Assembly: GCA_030666985.1 (NCBI GenBank)
Contig: DAOUWT010000003.1
Coordinates: forward strand, 1-36,648
Length of the DNA stretch: 36,648 bases
Origin: Chloroflexota bacterium
Lineage (GTDB): Bacteria > Chloroflexota > Anaerolineae > Anaerolineales > UBA11858
Reading direction: 5' to 3'
In this document: piece after piece, positions 19,126 through 28,089 of the stretch
Position numbering within the stretch: position 1 is the stretch's first letter
Layout: each line of letters begins with the position of its first letter
Position numbers and translations under genes: made by a program
The notes under the pieces: model-generated
Databases searched by the model: none
Told to the model about the DNA's origin: nothing
Seen by the model: the letters and a program-made list of their open reading frames with translations, nothing else

Positions 19126-19509
19126 TTATTCCTCAAGCAAATGTTCTTCTATCTCACTTAACACTTGTTTGAGAGCAGGTTGATCTGTGGGAGATAATTT
19201 ATTTTCCCCAATGTGTTTATGATGTGGATAAGTAATTATTTCAGGATGGTGCGGAGCGTTATCATACCGAAACACACTTTGATTTTGGCGAATATAAGAA
19301 TACGAGTAAATGACACGCACCGGATATCCTAATTCGGTACTGACGGTTTCATGAATACTCAAAAAAGAGCCATCCCAAAAATAAGCTCTGCACCGGAGTA
19401 TCCCATTAAAATCGTCGGAAGCCAGTATTTCTGTTATCTCAATAGATGTAATCGAATCGTATTGATTTAAACTGCGTTCAATTGATGAAAAATAATCAGT
19501 GATGTTCAT
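19126..19509 (-). CDS. TumE-like toxin (DUF6516-like)
   Basis: RAYFWDGSFLSIHETV..YSYSYIRQNQSVFRYDNAPHHPEIITYPHHKH..LSEIEEHLLEE. Confidence 0.8.
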   Translation of the reverse strand: MNITDYFSSIERSLNQYDSITSIEITEILASDDFNGILRCRAYFWDGSFLSIHETVSTELGYPVRVIYSYSYIRQNQSVFRYDNAPHHPEIITYPHHKHIGENKLSPTDQPALKQVLSEIEEHLLEE

Positions 19510-19727
19510 GACACTGACGCAGATTCAAACATAAGTTGTCTGATGGGCAAGGATGTAAGGTATAAATGATACAATCCCGCCCAAGTTAACCACTTATCAT
19601 CGTCACCCATTTCCCCGTTTTGATAGCGCATGTAAAATTCAATTGTAGAGTATCCATATTTCAATTCTAAATCAGACAATCGCTGACTAAGCTCTTGAAA
19701 TGACATCCGTTTGGGTTCAAAAGACAT
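19506..19727 (-). CDS. TumA-like antitoxin
   Basis: 73-aa ORF with LEKYGYS-like LELKYGYSTIEFYMRYQNGEMGDDDKWLTWAGLY; 4-bp overlap with the downstream TumE-like ORF. Confidence 0.7.
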   Translation of the reverse strand: MSFEPKRMSFQELSQRLSDLELKYGYSTIEFYMRYQNGEMGDDDKWLTWAGLYHLYLTSLPIRQLMFESASVS

Positions 19728-19918
19728 TTTTTACTCCTAGCCATGAATCACAACAAACTAACACATTCCCCTTTAATTAATTCACAATTCGTCTTAAGCC
19801 GAAAATGTTCCGCCGAATCTCCCTCTGATAGGTTTTATACGGAAAAATTTCGGCATAATCATAAACATAGGCGAAACCCTCGCGCATATTCGGAAAATCT
19901 TCCACGCTAACCAAGAAC

Positions 19919-19963
19919 ACAAATATTCTATCATATTCCACTCCCCTTCCAGCAACATTCACC
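19919..19963. repeat. 45-bp direct repeat, copy A
   Basis: acaaatattctatcatattccactccccttccagcaacattcacc; 41/45 match to 20523-20567. Confidence 0.9.
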
Positions 19964-20071
19964 TAGAAAAACCTCACCCTCCAATACCCAATATCTAATA
20001 TCCAATACCCCCAAAAGCCGCGCTGTGCGTGCCGTCACTGTGTGCGCCTCCGGCGGGCAAGGCTAGGCAGC

Positions 20072-20449
20072 TTAACGCGGAGGTAGCTGACGTTCATAAT
20101 TTTCTTCATTGGCTTCCAATAATAATTTAGCACGCCTGTACGTTTTCCCGCGTGTGGCTACACAATCAAGGCGTAATTTCTTTGTTATATAATCATATAA
20201 TTCGCGGTGCGTCCCATACTCATGCAAAACATCATCACTGTAGGAAACAGGGGAGCAAGCGTCAAAGAGTTTTTGCAACTCCATACGCTCATTTTCTAGC
20301 AATTCTTCTTGCTTGTAGTTTTGGCGTAAAATATCCCAAACAAAACGATGTATCGTATTTTCACTCTTAGCTTCAGGAAGTGGTAATTCTAAAAATGCTT
20401 CTTGCAAAGCGATGTATTCAGAGTAAGCTAAATCTCTCATTCTTCCCAC
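20072..20449 (-). CDS. Hypothetical protein, 125 aa
   Basis: Only plausible ORF in the interval; between the two 45-bp direct repeats. Confidence 0.6.
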   Translation of the reverse strand: MGRMRDLAYSEYIALQEAFLELPLPEAKSENTIHRFVWDILRQNYKQEELLENERMELQKLFDACSPVSYSDDVLHEYGTHRELYDYITKKLRLDCVATRGKTYRRAKLLLEANEENYERQLPPR

Positions 20450-20522
20450 CCCGCTGCTAGAATTTCTCTCTTGCCAGCAAAATGCCAGCTAACCAAGGAT
20501 TGATCCCATCAAAAACACGAGT

Positions 20523-20567
20523 ACAAATATTTTATCATATTCCACTCTTCTTCCAGCAACATCCACC
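20523..20567. repeat. 45-bp direct repeat, copy B
   Basis: acaaatattttatcatattccactcttcttccagcaacatccacc. Confidence 0.9.
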
Positions 20568-20657
20568 GGGAAAAAATTTCATCCCCCACTCCCCTACTTG
20601 GAAGCAAGCTCCCCGACTCCAGAGTCCCCCTGATTCCTAGTCACTATTCACTGATAC

Positions 20658-22340
20658 CTAATCCCCTGATTCCCCGCCCCCCACCAAAAACCCCATCTCT
20701 ATCAAAATATCGGCGAGCTTCTCCTCCGTCCCCTCTTTTATGACCACCGCCGTAGGCCCAAGTTGTTCACGCAGGAATCGTGAGGCCCGCGATTTTTGGA
20801 GAGCCTCTAACATGGCCGGGGAACTCACTCTCAGGACAGTTTCCTTCTCCAGGGAGGCTTCCACGCCCTGCTGCTCCCAGCGGCGCAAGGCCTCTAGCAC
20901 GTTGGGGGGAACTACTCCGGCGTGGCTTTGGAGCAAGGTCAGCAGGTGTGCGGTTCGCAAGCCATGTTCTTCGGCCTGTTCCAAGGATGCGGGGGTGAGC
21001 GAGTAATAATACCTCTCCCGCTTAAGAGGATGCCAGGCGCAGAAACGGGAAATCTGGTAACGAACCGTGCGCGGAACAAGAGCCGAAATGTCAATTTCTC
21101 CCTTGGAGCGGAGGTGAATTGAGTCTGTTTCTGGCTGTAGGGTTTCGGGAAGTTCTCCGGCCAAGAGCGATTTACTCAAGGCTGAAAAGCGGAAAGCAGT
21201 GGCTTGGCCCTGGGGGGCATCGTCAGGGGCAGCTAAATCCAGAATTCCCAGCCAATGCAAAGGGCCGGTGATTGTGTAGCGCAGCAGAGCACCCTCTACT
21301 TGATCCCAATGCTCGAAGCCACGCAGATATTCTCCTGTGCGCGTGTCTTTTAGAAACCAGGAATCATAATCACCAGAAGGACGTTGGAAATCGGGGTATT
21401 TTTCTTTTATGCACGCAATTGTGGCAGATATGCTCCACCACGTATCGCGGGGGACGCGGCTTAGAAAATCTAGGATTTCCTTTCGAACGCGGAGAGGGTC
21501 GTTTTCCCAGGCCCCTTCGGCTTGCAGGCCGGGAACAAGGCGGAGGTCGTTGTGGGTAGGGCTAGTCCGCCAAGCCTGCCACAACTGGAGCAGCGTTTCA
21601 CCCCGTGATGCGCTTAGAAAGGCGCGGGTTTGTTCTGGGTTTGGCTTCCCCCCTGGGTCAAGCACTTCCATTGTCGCGAGGATAGCCCTGAAAAATGTGA
21701 CGGCCTCTTCTGTCACCTGGGGGAGGTGCGGGCGGGGATTGATGCCCATCCGCAGCCCGGCCAAAATGGTGCAGGTGTGGTCGATAATGCGGTCGGTGGC
21801 CAGGATTATGTGCTTGCGCTCTTCGGGTGTAGCCTGCCGGCCCAGGAGAGCGTCCAGGGAGAGGCTCTCTTCCCCCAAGGGGGCGCCTACAGGGCTGGGA
21901 GTGGGGAGGAATTCGGAGATGATTTCGAGCAAATCGCCGGGGATGTAGGCTAATTCTTGGGGGCCGGTTTCGGTGTCGAAAAAGCCTCGGGACAGGAAGG
22001 CGCGGTACCAGAGCACTTCGGCTGGGGAGACGGGGTCACGGTGGGGGTGCTCCCGGTCCCTCCGGCCGGGTCCCATCTCCCGCACCTCTCCCCAGCGACG
22101 AACGAACAGGGACCAGGTAACGCGCCCCCCCGCCCTTGCCAGCCACGCCAGAGCAGCCGCAGCACGTTCGGGCAGGGCCTCCACCACCTCCCCCGCCAGG
22201 GCCGGGTTTTTAATCTCCCCCGCTAGGAGTGGTACGGCGCGGCGGGCATCGGGGGCGTCCAGGGGAATCCCCCACAAATCCGCCACTATTTGGAGATGCC
22301 TATAATCAAACTCGCGCAAGCTATGCTGAAGGTCGGGCAT
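20658..22340 (-). CDS. Hypothetical protein with C-terminal region resembling the XPB/Ssl2 N-terminal (helicase-associated) domain
   Basis: YYYSLTPASLEQAEEHGLRTAHLLTLLQSHAGVVPPNVLEALRRWEQQGVEASLEKETVLRVSSPAMLEAL; no helicase motor motifs. Confidence 0.75.
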   Translation of the reverse strand: MPDLQHSLREFDYRHLQIVADLWGIPLDAPDARRAVPLLAGEIKNPALAGEVVEALPERAAAALAWLARAGGRVTWSLFVRRWGEVREMGPGRRDREHPHRDPVSPAEVLWYRAFLSRGFFDTETGPQELAYIPGDLLEIISEFLPTPSPVGAPLGEESLSLDALLGRQATPEERKHIILATDRIIDHTCTILAGLRMGINPRPHLPQVTEEAVTFFRAILATMEVLDPGGKPNPEQTRAFLSASRGETLLQLWQAWRTSPTHNDLRLVPGLQAEGAWENDPLRVRKEILDFLSRVPRDTWWSISATIACIKEKYPDFQRPSGDYDSWFLKDTRTGEYLRGFEHWDQVEGALLRYTITGPLHWLGILDLAAPDDAPQGQATAFRFSALSKSLLAGELPETLQPETDSIHLRSKGEIDISALVPRTVRYQISRFCAWHPLKRERYYYSLTPASLEQAEEHGLRTAHLLTLLQSHAGVVPPNVLEALRRWEQQGVEASLEKETVLRVSSPAMLEALQKSRASRFLREQLGPTAVVIKEGTEEKLADILIEMGFLVGGGESGD

Positions 22341-22348
22341 GGGGTTTC

Positions 22349-23269
22349 TTAGAACATTACCTGGATGGCTTTGGGGATGATCTCCAATTTTAGGTCATGT
22401 ATGCTGCTCGTGAAACCGGCAAATACTTCCCCGTCAGTATGGATGTAGAGTGGGTGGTTGGAGCGCAGGGAGAGGGTTTGGAATGTTTCTTCTCGAATTT
22501 GGGGGAAGCGAAGGTGAGTCCCGCGCATGAATTCTGGAATCAACCGAAGCAACATGGCGCGAGACGTTTCTTGAACGGCAATCAGGTTTAGGATGCCGTC
22601 TTTCGAGGATGCGTCTGGGGCCATGAGAAAACCTCCGCCTTCGCGAGGGCCGTTGCAGAGAGTGAGCATGAGGAGGTCGTTATCCCAGGCTTTTTCTCCG
22701 TTTAGGGTGAGTTCAACGTGAAAGGGGCTGTGGTTTAGGAAGATGGTTTTTATGACAGCGGTCAGGTACATTAGAAAACCCTGTACCACGGGGAGATCGT
22801 GAGAATAAATGGTTACTATGGCATCAAAGCCAATTCCTACGGTGTTGTCCCAGTATTCGCGGCGGCCTTGGTCGTCTTCTATGACTCCCATGTCTATGAG
22901 GTGGGGTTCTCCGGTGAATATCTGGCGCAAGGCTTTGGATGGGTCTTCATCCATCCCCAGGGCATGAGCAAAATCATTTCCCGAACCGAGAGGGACGGCT
23001 CCTAGGCGGGGACGTTTTTCCGGGGGGAAGCTCATGAGGCCGTTGATGACTTCGTGGACGGTCCCGTCTCCGCCGGCGGCGATGATGAGGTCGTAGCCAT
23101 CTTCTACGGCTTGTTGGGCTAGTTCTGTGGCGTGGGTGGGGTATACCGTGCCGGCCCAGTCTGCGCCTCCAAATTCGTCCATTACGGGGCGGAGGTCAGC
23201 GGCTTGTCGCCAGGCTTGGCCTAGATTGGCGTTGGGGTTGACGATGAATTTTGTGGTGTGTTTTTTCAT
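22349..23269 (-). CDS. Diacylglycerol kinase-family lipid kinase (YegS/DagK-like)
   Basis: IVNPNANLG, DLIIAAGGDGTVHEVINGLM, LGAVPLGSGNDFAHALGM. Confidence 0.95.
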   Translation of the reverse strand: MKKHTTKFIVNPNANLGQAWRQAADLRPVMDEFGGADWAGTVYPTHATELAQQAVEDGYDLIIAAGGDGTVHEVINGLMSFPPEKRPRLGAVPLGSGNDFAHALGMDEDPSKALRQIFTGEPHLIDMGVIEDDQGRREYWDNTVGIGFDAIVTIYSHDLPVVQGFLMYLTAVIKTIFLNHSPFHVELTLNGEKAWDNDLLMLTLCNGPREGGGFLMAPDASSKDGILNLIAVQETSRAMLLRLIPEFMRGTHLRFPQIREETFQTLSLRSNHPLYIHTDGEVFAGFTSSIHDLKLEIIPKAIQVMF

Positions 23270-23446
23270 GGGGTTAGGTATTGGGTATTAGGTATTAGGT
23301 ATTAGTGACTAGGGGGGGGCAGGGAGCAGGGAAGCAGGAGAGCAGGGGGGCAGGGGAGCGAGGGTGAGGAAGAAACAGGACGGCTATACGAAGAAAGAGA
23401 GCGGAGGGGACTCACTCATCACTCTTTACTCATCACGTTTCACGTT

Positions 23447-24214
23447 TCAGTATTTCGTTTCCAGGCTAGCGGTTGGCAAAACAATTTCCCCTTCACGGGA
23501 ATCCCCCACTTGGGTGATTTGCTCAGGTTTGATGGCGGCTGTCCAGGCTGTGTAGGCGGCTATTAGGGCGTCTAGCTCCTCGGGGGAATAGAGGCGATCT
23601 AGGGGCAGGATGCCTTGTAAAATCCGATAGCGGGTGATTTCTTCGAAGATGCGCATGGCGTCCGGGACTTCAACGGATTTTGAATGCAGGAGTACTTGGC
23701 GTTGTAAGCGGCCCATCAGGGTTTTCTTTTTGAAGGGTAGTATGCCCAACAAGACGGTATAAGCCGCGTGGGGATAAACTTCAAGAACTTGCAGGGAGGC
23801 TTCTTCTTGGGGATACTCCCGATAGCCGAATTTTTCCAGACGCCGGTAGATTTTGAAGCCAGTTTGCATCCAGCCCGGACAGGCCTCAGTTTTGGCACAG
23901 GTGCGGGGGATGCGGATATTGTGCTGAAAAAGCCGGTACTCCGCCACTCGAAAGCTTGTCCAACGCCCTGGGGTCGGGATAGGAGATAGCTCCTGGCGTA
24001 TCTCTTCTTGCTGCATTAGCTTCTGGTTTGGACGCCTGGGAGAGTTGATGCCCACAAAGGCCGTTTCCTGCCCGCCCGCAAAAGCCAGGACGTCGTTTAT
24101 GTCGCCTTGGGAGAGAGCCAGCAGCCGCAGGTCTTGGTCCAAGACCGCGTAGGTGATGGGACGTTCTCCTGCTGTGGGGTCTATGCCAATAAAGACGGTG
24201 TTATTGAATAACAT
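23447..24214 (-). CDS. DUF429-family protein
   Basis: VFIGIDPTAGERPITYAVLDQDLRLL..AFVGINSPRRPN..LEVYPHAAY..YSPEELDALIAAYTAW. Confidence 0.75.
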   Translation of the reverse strand: MLFNNTVFIGIDPTAGERPITYAVLDQDLRLLALSQGDINDVLAFAGGQETAFVGINSPRRPNQKLMQQEEIRQELSPIPTPGRWTSFRVAEYRLFQHNIRIPRTCAKTEACPGWMQTGFKIYRRLEKFGYREYPQEEASLQVLEVYPHAAYTVLLGILPFKKKTLMGRLQRQVLLHSKSVEVPDAMRIFEEITRYRILQGILPLDRLYSPEELDALIAAYTAWTAAIKPEQITQVGDSREGEIVLPTASLETKY

Positions 24215-24230
24215 AATTTGGGGAGTGGGG

Positions 24231-24273
24231 AACTGAGGAACCGCATTCCTCTAAGGAACGCGGTTCCTCAGTT
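24231..24273. repeat. Long perfect-type hairpin, GGAACCGCGTTCC family
   Basis: aactgaggaaccgcattcct-cta-aggaacgcggttcctcagtt: 20-bp arms, one mismatch. Confidence 0.92.
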
Positions 24274-24490
24274 CCTCAAAAAGCTTGTACTATGAGTGTA
24301 GCGCAAAACCTTGATTATGGCAATGTTTTTTTTGTAATTTGCAGGGCAATTGCATTTGGCATCAAATATATAAGGGGATTCCAAGAAAATAATTGTCCCA
24401 AAGTTCGTGGTGTGTGAAGACGTGATGCGTGAAAACGTGAAACGTGAAATCATGCATCACGTCTTTACGTTTCACGTTTTACGTTTCATT

Positions 24491-24900
24491 AATTATTCCA
24501 CATGTTGTTAAGTATTTATATTTAGTAGTCTTAGTAGGGGCTGTGGATAAGTGGATAAGGCGCTTATCCGAAGTTGAAATCCCTGACTAGTTTGATGTTC
24601 AGGAGATATATAGGGGATACCATTTGGCAAGGGGGTGTATGTGGGGGTGGGTTGGGGAGAGGGCATGAAAAGTTATCTACAGTTTGCATGTGGAAAAGGC
24701 AGGAATAACTTTCTTAGGAAATAGCGCTTTCTGGTCTTAACTCTATATATGGGGGAAAGAGAGTCTATGACCGCTATATGTGCTAAAAAGGGAATTTGGT
24801 CTGTGGATAAAAAGAGGAGAGTTATCCCCAAAAGAGGGTGGTTATCCACAATTTTTAAGGGGTTATCCACAGTTTTCGTGCTTTGTGGGAAAATTCACAC
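24491..24900. promoter_or_regulatory. DnaA-box cluster; candidate oriC or DnaA-titration site
   Basis: Perfect boxes at 24542-24550 (-), 24802-24810 (-), 24842-24850 (+), 24863-24871 (+); one-mismatch boxes at 24550-24558, 24673-24681, 24689-24697, 24822-24830; AT-rich ttgttaagtatttatatttag at about 24504; no coding ORF. Confidence 0.75.
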
Positions 24901-24933
24901 CCCTACCTATGGGGGTTGAGAATGGGGCTGACC

Positions 24934-26193
24934 CTATACTTGAGGGGCTATTATTGTCCCATCGGGAATGACGGTGTTCTTAGGAATCACCACAATACCA
25001 TCGCGGATAGACCAGTTTCCGAATTGTTCTTCGGTGCCGCGCGGGAAAGGTTTTATAACTACATTGGCGCCAATACGGACATTTTTATCTATGAGCGCAC
25101 CCTCAACATGGCTGTTGGCTCCAATGCCAATTGGCACGTCAGACGCTTGCGATCTATGCTTTTCATAATAATCTGCGCCCATCAAGACGGTGTCTTTCAG
25201 GAAAGCATTATCTTGGATTTGGCTGCGCACCCCAACTACTGAATGGATAATTTCTGCCTGCCCTATGTAGCTGCCGTCTGACAAGAAAACCTGTTCCAGG
25301 CGGGCGCCTTTTACGATTGTCCCCGGCAAAAAGCGGGGATGTGTGTAAATAGGGGCCAGGGGGTTGTAGATTTTAAATGGAGGGTTTTGGAGAGTCAGGT
25401 TGAGGTTTGCTTCATAAAAAGAGCGAATTGTTCCAATATCTTCCCAATAGTCTTCAAAGTCGAATCCAATCACATTTTTGGTGTGGATAGCGTTGGGGAT
25501 AACTTCTCCGCCAAAATCATCTGCGGTGGAGTTTTCTAGGAGTTCAATCAACACTTCTGTTTTGAAAAAATAAATTCCCATAGAACCCAGATAAGGGAGT
25601 TTAGGGTCATCTCGACTGACAACTTTTTTCAAAACATCCGGGTCGCTTGGTTTTTCTACAAAATCGGTGAGAAAGCCACTTGAATCCCTTTTAAGAATGC
25701 CGAGGCTAGGGGCTTGGGATGCAGAAACTGGCTGTACCGCAATGCAGATGTCGGCGTCCTTCTCCCAGAGATGCTTTGCCATAGCCTTGTAATCCATGCG
25801 GTAGAGATGGTCTCCCGCCAAAACTAAGACATATTTTGCCCCCGTGGTGCGAATCTCCAAAAGTTGTTGGCGAACCGCGTCAGCCGTGCCTTGGTACCAG
25901 GTCTGATTTGTGAAAGTTTGTTCCGCCGCCCAAATCTGGACCCAGCCCCGGTGAAAGGGATCAAAGTTGTAGGTCTGGGTGATATGCCGGTGGAGAGAAA
26001 CGGAATTGAATTGAGTAAGTACCGCAATTCGGTTTATGTCAGAATTGATGCAATTGCTGAGAGGTATGTCTATTAGGCGGTATTTCCCAGCGATAGGGAC
26101 GGCAGGTTTGGCGCGTACTTTTGTTAAGGGGTAGAGGCGTGTCCCCCGTCCTCCGCCCATGATGACGCCTAAAATGTCTTTAGTTGAAGGCAT
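24934..26193 (-). CDS. glgC: Glucose-1-phosphate adenylyltransferase
   Basis: GVIMGGGRGTRLYPLTKVRAKPAVPIAGKYRLIDIPLSNCINS, VLAGDHLYRMDY, GFDFEDYWEDIGTIRSFYEANL. Confidence 0.97.
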   Translation of the reverse strand: MPSTKDILGVIMGGGRGTRLYPLTKVRAKPAVPIAGKYRLIDIPLSNCINSDINRIAVLTQFNSVSLHRHITQTYNFDPFHRGWVQIWAAEQTFTNQTWYQGTADAVRQQLLEIRTTGAKYVLVLAGDHLYRMDYKAMAKHLWEKDADICIAVQPVSASQAPSLGILKRDSSGFLTDFVEKPSDPDVLKKVVSRDDPKLPYLGSMGIYFFKTEVLIELLENSTADDFGGEVIPNAIHTKNVIGFDFEDYWEDIGTIRSFYEANLNLTLQNPPFKIYNPLAPIYTHPRFLPGTIVKGARLEQVFLSDGSYIGQAEIIHSVVGVRSQIQDNAFLKDTVLMGADYYEKHRSQASDVPIGIGANSHVEGALIDKNVRIGANVVIKPFPRGTEEQFGNWSIRDGIVVIPKNTVIPDGTIIAPQV

Positions 26194-26274
26194 AGTATTC
26201 TCCAGGGTTTACGTTATCGTGAAACGTGAACGCACCTCACTCCTCACTCCTCACGTTTCACTATTAGGGTATGT

Positions 26275-26303
26275 TAAAAAAAGCCCTCCCAGAATGGGGA
26301 GGG
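26275..26303 (-). terminator. Rho-independent terminator downstream of tRNA-Leu
   Basis: On - strand: ccctcccc-attctg-ggagggctttttttaac. Confidence 0.82.
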
Positions 26304-26362
26304 TATAGGTGAGGGGATATTTTTTGTTTTCATGGGGGATTATTTCAAAGGAAAATAGCGAA

Positions 26363-26446
26363 TGCCGAAGGTGGGAGTCGAACCCACAATCCTGTAAAGG
26401 AACGCGAGTTTGAGTCGCGCGCGTCTGCCTGTTCCGCCACTCCGGC
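26363..26446 (-). tRNA. tRNA-Leu (anticodon CAA), CCA not encoded
   Basis: GCCGGAG/CTTCGGC acceptor, anticodon arm CGCGA-CTCAAAC-TCGCG, long variable arm, T-loop GGTTCGACTCC. Confidence 0.96.
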
Positions 26447-26732
26447 AATGGGCAATGCGGCAATTTTGCATTGCGTCAGTAAGTATACCAAACTTGAGAG
26501 AGAGGTCAAGGTGGGGATGGCGGCGGCGGGGAAGTGAGTTAGGCGTACGGATGTTGGTTGAGGGACGTAGAGCCAGCGGGGAGCGTGGGAGCAGGAGAGC
26601 AGGGGGATACGTGGGAGCAAGAAGGGACAGGAGAGCAGAGGGCGTGGTCGAAGGACATTGCCTCAAAAATACCCACTCACCCACTCGCCCACCTGCCCCT
26701 CGCATCACTCGTCACGTTTCACGTTTTACGTC

Positions 26733-28019
26733 TTACCCATCCAACCGCACCGCCAAAAACGGAACTATCATCTCCTGCGGCGTTAGCCCTCCGTGGCGGC
26801 CAAGGAGGTGATTATCCTTGTCTGCCCACCAGAAATAAGCATCGCCTTTGGACAACACCACCAGATCTCCCACGCGGTTGTGCGCGTCGGGATGGTGGGG
26901 CGCGGGGCCGAACAATCCCGCGTTCATGGCCTGGGCAGAGTCGATTGTGTGGAAATCTCCCGGCCAATGTTCGTCAATATAAATGCGGACGTTTTCCTTT
27001 TGGCCCGGTTTTACATAAAAGTAGGTGCAGCGGTTTTCGCCGGAGGGCAGCATAGAGAGCATATCCACCAAGCGGGGGTGATTCTTCAATTCCCGGTTTG
27101 GGTCGTGGGGAGTATATGCCATACCGTGGTCGGCGGTGAGGATGAGAACCGTGTTCTTCCGGGAACGCTGATTCAGTTTGGAGAGGAATAGCTTCTCGAA
27201 ATTTGCGCTAAAACTGGCGAACTCTGCGGCGGGGCGCTCGTCGTTAGGGCCATACCTGTGGAATAAGCCATCCACCAAGCCCCAATAGGCGTAGGCGTAA
27301 AGGCGTTGGTAGGGTTTGTCTTCTAGCAGTTTACGCAAGTTGACCCACATCTCAGAAGGGCTGCTGATACCCTCTAAATTTGCGTCAGCCAAAAAAGTGC
27401 GCGAGAGGCCAGACTTAATGATGCCCCGATTTTGGAAGACAAAAGATTCCACTCCGTGCGCTTTGAGATGAGTGCCTAGAGTTGGGATAGGTAGATATTT
27501 TTCAGGTTCGAAGCCGGTTTGCTCCAAGCTGCTGTGGGGGCCTCGGAAACTGGCCGGGGTATGGAAGAGCAAATTAGCGACCATATTATATTGCTTGAGC
27601 CACACCTCGAACCCCAGGATGCCATGCGCAGCGGGGGCGTGCCCTGTCCAGAGAGAGGTCAGGGCCGCGTTGGTGGTGCTGGGCGCTATGGACGTGAGAG
27701 TAGCCAGCACTCCCTGGGGGATGAGGTCACGCCACACGGGGGCCGCCCCCTCCCCCCAGCGGTGAAAATGCTCCAGGGATAGCGCATCCACCAGGACTAG
27801 GACCACGCGTCCCACATCCTCCCCCAGCGGGGCCAGATAATCCCCCCCCAATGGGCCAAGGCCCAAGGGTGGGACATCCACCAGTTTACAGACGCTATCT
27901 GCCAAATTGGCGAGCGATTTGCCCCCGTATTGAGGCGTGATAAAATCGGGGCCGAGGTCAAGGCTAGGCAGGCGGAAGTTTTGGATTTTGGGAAGGTGGG
28001 TTGAAGTTATATCTGCCAT
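26733..28019 (-). CDS. Alkaline phosphatase superfamily protein (type I phosphodiesterase/nucleotide pyrophosphatase-like)
   Basis: VVLVLVDALSLEHF, LTSIAPSTTNAALTSLWTGHAPAAHGILGFEVWL, VLILTADHGM, HGGLTPQEMIVPFL. Confidence 0.9.
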   Translation of the reverse strand: MADITSTHLPKIQNFRLPSLDLGPDFITPQYGGKSLANLADSVCKLVDVPPLGLGPLGGDYLAPLGEDVGRVVLVLVDALSLEHFHRWGEGAAPVWRDLIPQGVLATLTSIAPSTTNAALTSLWTGHAPAAHGILGFEVWLKQYNMVANLLFHTPASFRGPHSSLEQTGFEPEKYLPIPTLGTHLKAHGVESFVFQNRGIIKSGLSRTFLADANLEGISSPSEMWVNLRKLLEDKPYQRLYAYAYWGLVDGLFHRYGPNDERPAAEFASFSANFEKLFLSKLNQRSRKNTVLILTADHGMAYTPHDPNRELKNHPRLVDMLSMLPSGENRCTYFYVKPGQKENVRIYIDEHWPGDFHTIDSAQAMNAGLFGPAPHHPDAHNRVGDLVVLSKGDAYFWWADKDNHLLGRHGGLTPQEMIVPFLAVRLDG

Positions 28020-28089
28020 GGAAAGTTCCTTGTGGTATGATTAAGGTGCTTTTCTGGGTTAGAGTGTAGTGGCGTAACGGAGGTCAACC

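Noticed and set aside
19777-19962. 61-aa - strand ORF (MNVAGRGVEYDRIFVF...)
   Set aside because: N-terminus lies in the 45-bp direct repeat; too short and unrecognised, so not reported as a gene, although it could be a fragment.
26340-26708. 122-aa and 91-aa - strand ORFs
   Set aside because: Overlap the tRNA-Leu gene and simple-repeat sequence; the tRNA explains the region (the GVAEQADARDSNS-type peptide is a classic tRNA translation artefact).
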